Positions 1 through 6,707 of a DNA stretch of 64,000 bases are shown piece by piece (the first letter of the stretch is position 1; every line of letters begins with the position of its first letter). This DNA comes from Streptomyces nodosus (GTDB lineage: Bacteria > Actinomycetota > Actinomycetes > Streptomycetales > Streptomycetaceae). Location: contig NZ_CP023747.1 in NCBI RefSeq assembly GCF_008704995.1, positions 1,240,001-1,304,000 on the forward strand, in the 5' to 3' direction. Both the position numbers and the translations under genes were made by a program. Below the pieces are notes generated by a model. That model made no database searches, was not told the origin of the DNA, and worked only from the letters and a program-made list of their open reading frames with translations.

Positions 1-25
1 CCAGGTGCTGCGGGAGGGGGAGTGA
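1..25 (+). CDS. 3' end of an upstream gene (partial)
   Basis: The first 25 bases read in one frame to a TGA at 23-25 with C-terminal residues QVLREGE. The next ATG follows after one base, so this is probably the tail of a co-transcribed upstream gene, perhaps another part of the same ABC transporter. Too little is present to name it. Confidence 0.35.
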
Positions 26-26
26 C

Positions 27-2786
27 ATGGTGATCCAGTCCAGGCGTGCGGAACGTACCGCTGCCCCCTGGGTCCGTACCCGTCTGCGGTCGGCCCCCGG
101 TGCCGCTCTCGCCCTCGCGCTGCTGGTGGCGGTGACCGCCTGCCTGGCCGCCGCGTTCCCGCGCGCGCTGGAGCGATACGAGGACGAGGGCCTGCGCCAC
201 TCGGTCGAACAGGTGCCCCACTTCCGGAGCGTCGTCGGTCTGTACGCCCCGGCGCCCCCGCCGAACCTGCCGCAGGACCAGCGCGAGCACGCGCTGCGGC
301 CCGCCACCGTGAAGCGCCAGTACGACAGCGTCCTCGGCACGGTACGGCGCCCCTTCGTCCCCGACCGCGGCCAGTCGTCGTACGGCGTGGCCACGTCCGT
401 CAACCAGGAGGTGCCCGACCGCTGGCTGCCCCGGCCGAGCGGGCTGCCCGCCCGGGTCGCCCTCGTCGCGCAGGCGGGCCTGGCCGACCACGCACGGCCG
501 GTCGAAGGCCGTCTGCCGCGCGCGTCCGGCACGGTCACCGCGACGACGCCCGAGGTGGAGGCGGCGGTCAGCGCGGACACCGCCAAGGCCCTGCGTATCA
601 AGGTGGGGTCGGTCCTGCACGTCCCCGGTGCGGGTCGGGACGCGCTCGCCGTCCGGGTCACCGGCATCGTCGCCCCGCGCGACCGGGACGGCGCCTACTG
701 GGCGACGGACACCCTGCTGCGCACGCCCGTGCTGACGCGGGTGACGCCCGTCGACCCGGACTCGCCCCGATACTGGCTCGGCTCCCTGCTGCTGCCGTCC
801 GAGGCCGCCCCCGCGCTCCTGGGCACCGAGGGGCGGCCCTACCGCTACTGGCGGCTGGCCCCCGACCCGGACACCCTGCACCACCGTGACCTGAGCGCCC
901 TCAAGTCCGCGCTCGCCGCCCTGGTGTCGGGCCCCGGCCTCCAGCAGGTGCGCACAGCCACCGACCCCCTCACGAACGCCGGCACCGAGCTCGACGAGGT
1001 GCTCGCCTCCTACTCCCGCCTGCGCTCCGGTGTCTCCGTGCTGATCTCGGTCGCGGCGATCGGCAGCGGTACGGTCGCCGCCGTCGTCCTGGCGATGGCG
1101 GGCGGCCTGGCCGCCGACCGCCGCCGCACCGAACTGGCCCTGCTGCGCGCCCGCGGTGCCTCGCTGCCGGGCCTCGCCGCCCGGCTGCTCGCGGAGACGG
1201 CGGTGGTCGCCGTCCCGGCCGGGGCGCTCGGCCTGGCCGTGGCGGTGCGGGCCCTCCCCGGTGCCCGGGCCCTGCCCGCCGTACTGGCCGCCCTCGCGGT
1301 CACGGTGGTCGCCTGCGTCGTCCTCCCGCTGCGCGCAGCGGCCGCCCACCGGCTCGTCCGCGTCTTCGCGCTCCGCCAGGACGTGACGTCCGTACGACCG
1401 TCCCGGCGACGTACGGTCGCGGAGCTGACGCTGGTGACGGTGACCGTCGGCGCAGTGGTGACCCTGCGCCGACAGGGCACGTCCGGCGGGTCCGGCGATC
1501 AGCTGGTCTCGGCGGCGCCCGTGCTGGTGGGGGTGATCGCCGCGCTGCTGCTGGTCCGCCTCTACCCCCTTCCCCTGCGTGGCCTGGCCGGCCCGACGGG
1601 GCGGCTGCGCGGTGTGGTGAGCCATCTGTCCCTGGCCCGGGCCGGCCGCAGTTCCGCCTCCGCCGTGCTGCCGCTGCTGGCCCTGCTCACCGCTCTCACC
1701 ACGGCCTCGTTCGGCGGCTCGGTCCTGGCGGGCATCAGCGAGGCCCGGGACCACTCGGCGCTGCTCGCCGTCGGGGCCGACGCCCGGCTGGAACCGGCGG
1801 GGGATTCCCTGCCCGCGGGGCTGACCGACCGGGTGCGCCGGGTCTCCGGCGTGCGGGACGTGGCGGCGGTGAGTGTCGCGTACCGGGCGAAGCCGAACGA
1901 CGGGCTCCGCTCGGTGCCGGTGGTGGGCGTGGATCCCGGCGGCTACGCGGAGCTGACGAGGCGGACGGGGCTCGGTGCCTTCTCCGAAGGAGTGTTGAAG
2001 AAGAGCCGGGGTGGCCCGGGGGCCGGCGCCGTGCTGCCCGCCGTGGCCTCCCCGAGCGTGGCGAACGCTCATGGCTCGGCTGCGTTCCCCGTCAGCATGG
2101 AGGACGGCAGCAGTGTGACCGTACGTATCGTCCTCGTCCGGGACGTCACTCCGGCGGTGACCGGCGCCGACTTCCTGGTGGTGGACCGCGCCGGCCTCAG
2201 CGCCACGGCGGCCAAGCCGACGGCGCTGCTGGTGACGGGCCCGCAAGCGAACGGCCGTGCCCTGCGCGAGGCGGCCGGGGACACGGTGTCGGTCAGCCTC
2301 CGCGCCGACGAGAGAGCCCGGTACGTCGACTCCCCCCTCCAGTCCGGTGTGGAGGACCTCTACACGGTGGCGGTCGCGGCAGGCGCCGGCTACGCCGTGC
2401 TCGCGCTCCTCCTGTCACTGCTGCGTGCCGCTCCCGAGCGCATCGCGCTGCTCGCCCGCCTGCGCACCATGGGCCTCACCCGCCCGCAGGGCCGCCGGCT
2501 GCTGGTCCTGGAGTCCCTGCCCCAGGCCGTGCTCGCCGCGGCGGGCGGGATCCTGACCGGCTGGGCCGCGACCCTCGTGCTCTCCCCCGGCGTGGACCTG
2601 ACGGCAGTGGCTCTGCCGCCCTCGGTCGCTCCCCCGGGGCGGGCCCCGCTGCACACCGACGCCTGGTCGCTGGCGGTGCCGGCGCTGGCCGTGGTGGCGG
2701 TGACGGTGGGAATCGCCTGCGTACAGGCGTGGTGGGCAGGGCGGAGAGGTGCGGTGCGGGAGTTGAGAGCGGGTGACGCGAGGTGA
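27..2786 (+). CDS. FtsX-like ABC transporter permease
   Basis: A 919-aa integral membrane protein, the permease half of a MacB/FtsX-type ABC exporter. A single N-terminal membrane segment (about residues 22-45) is followed by a large external domain. A first FtsX-like block with several helices spans about 330-450, then come more helices near 500-520 and 545-570, a second external domain (570-780) and a last FtsX-like block to residue 905. The positively charged loop reading RRRTELALLRARGAS after the first helix of the first FtsX block is typical of the family. A GGGAGGGGG-type SD lies just before the ATG, which is one base after the upstream stop. The ATPase gene 121 nt downstream is its likely partner. 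Such transporters export lipoproteins, peptides or antibiotics or work mechanically on the envelope; the substrate cannot be read here. Confidence 0.85.
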   Translation: MVIQSRRAERTAAPWVRTRLRSAPGAALALALLVAVTACLAAAFPRALERYEDEGLRHSVEQVPHFRSVVGLYAPAPPPNLPQDQREHALRPATVKRQYDSVLGTVRRPFVPDRGQSSYGVATSVNQEVPDRWLPRPSGLPARVALVAQAGLADHARPVEGRLPRASGTVTATTPEVEAAVSADTAKALRIKVGSVLHVPGAGRDALAVRVTGIVAPRDRDGAYWATDTLLRTPVLTRVTPVDPDSPRYWLGSLLLPSEAAPALLGTEGRPYRYWRLAPDPDTLHHRDLSALKSALAALVSGPGLQQVRTATDPLTNAGTELDEVLASYSRLRSGVSVLISVAAIGSGTVAAVVLAMAGGLAADRRRTELALLRARGASLPGLAARLLAETAVVAVPAGALGLAVAVRALPGARALPAVLAALAVTVVACVVLPLRAAAAHRLVRVFALRQDVTSVRPSRRRTVAELTLVTVTVGAVVTLRRQGTSGGSGDQLVSAAPVLVGVIAALLLVRLYPLPLRGLAGPTGRLRGVVSHLSLARAGRSSASAVLPLLALLTALTTASFGGSVLAGISEARDHSALLAVGADARLEPAGDSLPAGLTDRVRRVSGVRDVAAVSVAYRAKPNDGLRSVPVVGVDPGGYAELTRRTGLGAFSEGVLKKSRGGPGAGAVLPAVASPSVANAHGSAAFPVSMEDGSSVTVRIVLVRDVTPAVTGADFLVVDRAGLSATAAKPTALLVTGPQANGRALREAAGDTVSVSLRADERARYVDSPLQSGVEDLYTVAVAAGAGYAVLALLLSLLRAAPERIALLARLRTMGLTRPQGRRLLVLESLPQAVLAAAGGILTGWAATLVLSPGVDLTAVALPPSVAPPGRAPLHTDAWSLAVPALAVVAVTVGIACVQAWWAGRRGAVRELRAGDAR

Positions 2787-2907
2787 GTGGGGCAGCGCAC
2801 CTCGGCGCCCGGCCCCGGGGGCTCCGGTCATGGCACCGGACCGGGGTTCCGGCGATTCCGGCCCCTGAACCCGGCCGGCTGCGGCCCCTCGTCGACCAAG
2901 GAGCGCG

Positions 2908-3864
2908 ATGACGACCGATCCCACCCTCGCCGAACTGACCGGCAAGGCGACCGCCACCCGCACCCGGCCCGCCTACGGCCACGACGCCCTCATCACCTGC
3001 GACCGTCTGGTCCGTATCTTCTCGGCGGACGACGTGGAGGTGCAGGCCCTCCAGGGCCTCGACCTGCTCGTCCGGGAGGGTGAACTCATGGCCCTGGTGG
3101 GCGCCTCGGGCAGCGGCAAGTCCACCCTGATGAACATCCTGGCCGGCCTGGACACCCCCACCGCCGGGGCGGCCCGGGTGGCCGGGCACGACCTGCTGAC
3201 CATGACCGCGAAGGACCGGCTGCACTACCGGCGCAAGGTGGTCGGCTTCATCTGGCAGCAGACCTCCCGCAATCTCCTGCCGTATCTCACCGCGGCCCAG
3301 AACATCACCCTGCCCCTCCAGCTGGCGGGCGAGCGACGCCGCTCCCGAGCCCGCACCGAACGAGCCCTGGAACTCCTGGAGTTGCTCGAGGTCGCCGACT
3401 GCCGGGACCGCCGCCCGCATCAGATGTCCGGCGGTCAGCAGCAGCGGGTCGCCATCGCCGTGGCCCTCGCCTGCGACCCGGCGGTGCTGCTCGCCGACGA
3501 ACCCACCGGAGAGCTCGACTCCCACACCGCCCAGCAGATCTTCGCCGCCTTCCGCACGGCGAACGAGGAACTGGGCACCACCATCGTCATCGTCACCCAT
3601 GACCGCGCCGTGGCCACCGAGGTCCGCCGCACGGTCGCCATCCGCGACGGGCGCACCTCCACGGAGGTCCTGCGCCGCAGCGAGGTCGACGAGACCACCG
3701 GCCACGAAACGCTGGTGGCCCGCGAGTACGCGATGCTCGACCGCGCGGGCCGCCTCCAGCTGCCCGCCGAGTACACCAGCGCGCTGGGCATGCGCGACCG
3801 GGTGGCGCTGGATCTGGAGGAGGACCACATCACCGTATGGCCGGACGACATCGGACACACCTGA
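2908..3864 (+). CDS. ABC transporter ATP-binding protein with AbrB-like C-terminal domain
   Basis: A 318-aa ATPase of the MacB/LolD class that would power the permease encoded just upstream. Walker A GASGSGKS is near residue 65, the signature [12 protein letters not shown] near 172 and Walker B AVLLADEPT near 192, followed by the H-loop in IVTHDRAVA. The start follows AAGGAG at good spacing. The protein is longer than a simple LolD-type ATPase. After the ATPase fold, residues about 273-313 (start AMLDRAGRLQLPAEY, end DHITVWPDD) resemble the SpoVT/AbrB swapped-hairpin fold, with the typical D-x-x-G-R-x-x-L-P-x-E core and a following G-x-x-D-x-V segment. AbrB-like domains bind DNA or mediate dimerisation; here it could be a dimerisation or regulatory tail. 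Confidence 0.88.
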   Translation: MTTDPTLAELTGKATATRTRPAYGHDALITCDRLVRIFSADDVEVQALQGLDLLVREGELMALVGASGSGKSTLMNILAGLDTPTAGAARVAGHDLLTMTAKDRLHYRRKVVGFIWQQTSRNLLPYLTAAQNITLPLQLAGERRRSRARTERALELLELLEVADCRDRRPHQMSGGQQQRVAIAVALACDPAVLLADEPTGELDSHTAQQIFAAFRTANEELGTTIVIVTHDRAVATEVRRTVAIRDGRTSTEVLRRSEVDETTGHETLVAREYAMLDRAGRLQLPAEYTSALGMRDRVALDLEEDHITVWPDDIGHT

Positions 3865-3882
3865 TCGCCGGCCAGGCTCGGC

Positions 3883-4584
3883 TTACTCCCCGGTCTCGTC
3901 CCGGATCTCCCCGTCACGCAGTTCCAGCACCCGGTCGGCCAGGTCGAGCAGCGTCGCGTCATGGGTGGCCACCAGGGCGGTGACCTGTTCGCTGCGCACG
4001 ACCGCCCGTAGCAGTTCCATCACGGCGTGGCCGGTCTCCGCGTCGAGCTGACCGGTGGGCTCGTCGGCGATCAGCAACGAGGGGTTGTTGGCCAGGGCAC
4101 GGGCGATGGCGACCCGCTGCTGCTGGCCGCCGGAGAGCTCGCCGGGCCGCTGGGCCGCATGATCGGCGAGGCCCACCAGCGACAGCAGCAGCTCGACTCG
4201 CTCCTCGCGCTCCCGTACGCCGGCCCGGCGCATGCGCATCGGCACACCCACGTTCTCCGCGGCCGTCAGGACCGGGATGAGACCGAAGGACTGGAAGACG
4301 AAACCGATCCGGTCCCGGCGCAGCGCCAGCAGGCCGTCCTCGCCGAGCTCCGACAGGTCCATGCCGTCCACGGTGACCCGGCCCTGGTCCGGTGCGTCGA
4401 GCCCTCCGACGATGTTCAGCAGGGTGGTCTTCCCCGAGCCCGAGCGGCCCTTGAGCGCAACGAGCTCACCGCGGGGGATGTCCAGGGAGACGCCGCGCAG
4501 CGCACGGACGGCGGCGGCTCCCCGGCCGTACGACTTGTGAACCTTCTCGACGCGCACCATGGTCCCGGTGACGACCTGGTTCAT
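3883..4584 (-). CDS. ABC transporter ATP-binding protein (MacB/LolD type)
   Basis: A 233-aa ATPase facing the previous ATPase gene with only 18 bases between their stops. Walker [11 protein letters not shown]-loop in [14 protein letters not shown], signature [16 protein letters not shown] and Walker [11 protein letters not shown] are all intact. The reading frame extends to 4719, but AGGGAGG at 4590-4596 lies next to two ATGs at 4587 and 4584; the second has normal 5-nt spacing and is used here. No permease sits beside it on its own strand, so it may share the FtsX permease across the convergent junction or serve a distant one. It lacks the AbrB-like tail of its neighbour. Confidence 0.85.
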   Translation of the reverse strand: MNQVVTGTMVRVEKVHKSYGRGAAAVRALRGVSLDIPRGELVALKGRSGSGKTTLLNIVGGLDAPDQGRVTVDGMDLSELGEDGLLALRRDRIGFVFQSFGLIPVLTAAENVGVPMRMRRAGVREREERVELLLSLVGLADHAAQRPGELSGGQQQRVAIARALANNPSLLIADEPTGQLDAETGHAVMELLRAVVRSEQVTALVATHDATLLDLADRVLELRDGEIRDETGE

Positions 4585-4850
4585 CATGTCCTCCCTTGAT
4601 CCCCGTGGGCCGGGCGCCAGTATCGCGGCCTTCCCCCCGGCCCTCAATGCCTCGGTGTCCTGTGCTGCGCCGGGGGTTGAGTGCGGCAAGCGGGTCCTGC
4701 GGGTCGAAGCTGTGTTCATGAGTCACGGCCCTGGCGCAACTTCTCCTACTGCGACGGGTCACGCCGCGGGCCGCGGCAGGGCGGCTCGGTAGCATCGAGC
4801 CGGGCAGCGGAGGAAACCAGTCGGTCGGGCCGGAACGGGAAAACGCGCAA

Positions 4851-6707
4851 GTGATGACAGGTGGGGCGGCACGGGCGGCGAGGCTGCGCGTGCCGGTGGG
4901 CACGGACGCGGAGCGCTGGGCCACCCGTGCGGGCTGTCGTCGCGTGCTGCTCGTCGTGCACAACGTCACGTCCGCGACCCGGCTGCTGGACATACTCCCC
5001 CTGTTCGACGGTGACGTCCGCCTGCAACTGTTCGTCACCTGCACGGGTTCATCGCCGTTCCTCGCAGGAATACCGGAGCTGTTCGCGCAGATGGGGCTGC
5101 CGGTGCTTTCTTGGGAGCAGGCGAAGGAGACGTCGTTCGACCTTGCCGTGTCAGCGAGCTACGGCGGTGAACTGGGCGCGATCCGGGGTGATTTGGCCGT
5201 CCTGTCACATGGTGTGGGTTATAATAAAAAGCTCGCAACACCGGACACCGGACACCGGACACCGGACACCGGACACCGGACACCGGACACCGGACACCGG
5301 ACACCGGTCTTCGGGTTGTCGCGGGAGTGGCTCCTGGATGAGGGGCGTCCGATCGCCACCGCCACCGTGCTGTCGCATCCCGAGCAGTTGGAGAGGCTGC
5401 GCGAGTCCTGTCCGGAGGCCGCGCCCACCGCGGTTCTCGCGGGAGACCCGTGTTACGACCGTATCCTCGCGGCTCTCCCCCAGCGCGAGCGCTTCCGTCG
5501 TGCCCTCGGCGTGGCACCGGGCCAGAAGCTGATCGTCGTCAGTTCGACCTGGTCGTCGCGTTCCCTCTTCGGCTCCACCGCCGCGGGTGGCGAGGGTGCG
5601 GTGCCGAGCGCGGAGGACCTGCTTCCCTGGCTGCTGTCGCGCCTGTCCGCGGAACTGCCGGCCGACGAGTACCGGACGACCGCCGTCCTGCACCCCAACA
5701 TCTGGTACGGACACGGTTCCGGGCAGGTCAGAGCGTGGCTGGAGAACGCCCGGCGGGCCGGTCTCGACGCTGTCCCGCCTCTCGACGGATGGCGGCAGGC
5801 CCTGATCGCGGCCGACTGTGTGCTGGGGGACCACTCCAGCGTCACCTACTACGCCGCGTCCATCGGCGTCCCCGTCCTCCTCGGGGCGTTTCCGCACGAA
5901 GCCCTCGACCCACGCTCCCCGGTGGCCGCACTCGGACGCATGGCTCCTCGTCTGTCACGCCGGGAAGGTCTGCGCGCACAGATCGACCGGGTGATCGCGT
6001 CCCACGCACCAGGGCGCTATGCGGAACTGGCGGAGCAGGCCAGTTCCTCCCCAGGAGAATCGGCCACGCTTCTGCGCCGCCTCTTCTACCGCCTCATGGC
6101 CGTCCCGGAGCCCGAAGGCACCCCCGCGCTGCTCGACCCACTGCCCCTGCCGCCCTTTGAACCCGCCCGCCGGACCGCCCCCGTCCGGGTGTTCGCCCGG
6201 GTCGCCGACACGGATCAGCCGGAGATCTCCGTCGTCCGTCACGCCGTCGTCGGCGACAGCCCCGAGCCGGCGGAGTACGAGGGACGGGCGGCATGGGCCG
6301 ACACCGCGCACACGGTGGTGGACGAGGAAACACGGGAGACCAGTCGGCTGCGCATCGCGGACGTCGTCCTGCGCCACGCGGCCGAGCACGACCCGCGCCT
6401 CGGCCCGCCCGGTGTCTGGACGTCGGAGGCACTCGCGCGGTACCCGTACTGCGGCTTGGTCGCCTATGTCGACGGGCTGGACCGTTGTGTCGTACGGACC
6501 CGTCGGGGAGAGCTCGTACGGTTGACCGCCGCCGCGGGCCCGGACGGACGGCCCGACCTGTGTGATCCCGCGGCCTACGCCTCCGCGTTCTACGCCTGGA
6601 TCACGAGCGGCAGGAGCGTGGCAGGGGCCGCTCCGGAGATCACCGTACGCACCGGTGACACCGCGCACCGGGTCACGGTCGAACTGCTCTCGCCGTCCTC
6701 CGTCTAG
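4851..6707 (+). CDS. CDP-glycerol glycerophosphotransferase-like protein with internal heptanucleotide repeat
   Basis: A 618-aa protein I assign only to the superfamily of CDP-glycerol:poly(glycerophosphate) glycerophosphotransferases and other GT-B-type enzymes. Support is the HGVGYNKK turn near residue 122, the DHSSVTYYAASIGVPVLLGA segment near 326 (the position of the donor-binding D-x-S-S motif) and the ILHPNIWYG-like strand before it. The C-terminal 200 residues look like a separate domain I do not recognise. There is no signal peptide. Residues about 130-153 are three tandem TPDTGHR heptapeptides encoded by ten 7-bp units, preceded by four unusually A/T-rich codons. A GTG at 4851 and an ATG at 4854 are both possible starts, with weak SD. 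The stop shares CTAG with the convergent STAND gene. A wall- or surface-polymer role is inference. Confidence 0.6.
   Translation: MMTGGAARAARLRVPVGTDAERWATRAGCRRVLLVVHNVTSATRLLDILPLFDGDVRLQLFVTCTGSSPFLAGIPELFAQMGLPVLSWEQAKETSFDLAVSASYGGELGAIRGDLAVLSHGVGYNKKLATPDTGHRTPDTGHRTPDTGHRTPVFGLSREWLLDEGRPIATATVLSHPEQLERLRESCPEAAPTAVLAGDPCYDRILAALPQRERFRRALGVAPGQKLIVVSSTWSSRSLFGSTAAGGEGAVPSAEDLLPWLLSRLSAELPADEYRTTAVLHPNIWYGHGSGQVRAWLENARRAGLDAVPPLDGWRQALIAADCVLGDHSSVTYYAASIGVPVLLGAFPHEALDPRSPVAALGRMAPRLSRREGLRAQIDRVIASHAPGRYAELAEQASSSPGESATLLRRLFYRLMAVPEPEGTPALLDPLPLPPFEPARRTAPVRVFARVADTDQPEISVVRHAVVGDSPEPAEYEGRAAWADTAHTVVDEETRETSRLRIADVVLRHAAEHDPRLGPPGVWTSEALARYPYCGLVAYVDGLDRCVVRTRRGELVRLTAAAGPDGRPDLCDPAAYASAFYAWITSGRSVAGAAPEITVRTGDTAHRVTVELLSPSSV
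5238..5307 (+). repeat. Ten perfect copies of ACACCGG within a coding sequence
   Basis: Seventy bases made of exactly ten tandem copies of the 7-bp unit ACACCGG. Because 7 is not divisible by 3, three units encode one heptapeptide (TPDTGHR) and every forward frame is open through the array. With ten units the gene is in frame to 6707. One unit fewer would put the ribosome in the frame that stops at 5530-5532; one unit more would hit TGA at 5339-5341. This is the arithmetic of a slipped-strand phase-variation tract. Confidence 0.97.

Noticed and set aside
2476..3858. A 460-codon minus-strand frame over the ABC ATPase
   Set aside because: Antisense shadow rich in Gly/Arg/Pro; all ABC motifs are on the plus strand.
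4861..5532. An alternative open frame across the heptanucleotide tract
   Set aside because: It is only the frame that the repeat keeps open; before and after the tract it has no homology-like content or SD. It matters only as the product expected after loss of one unit.
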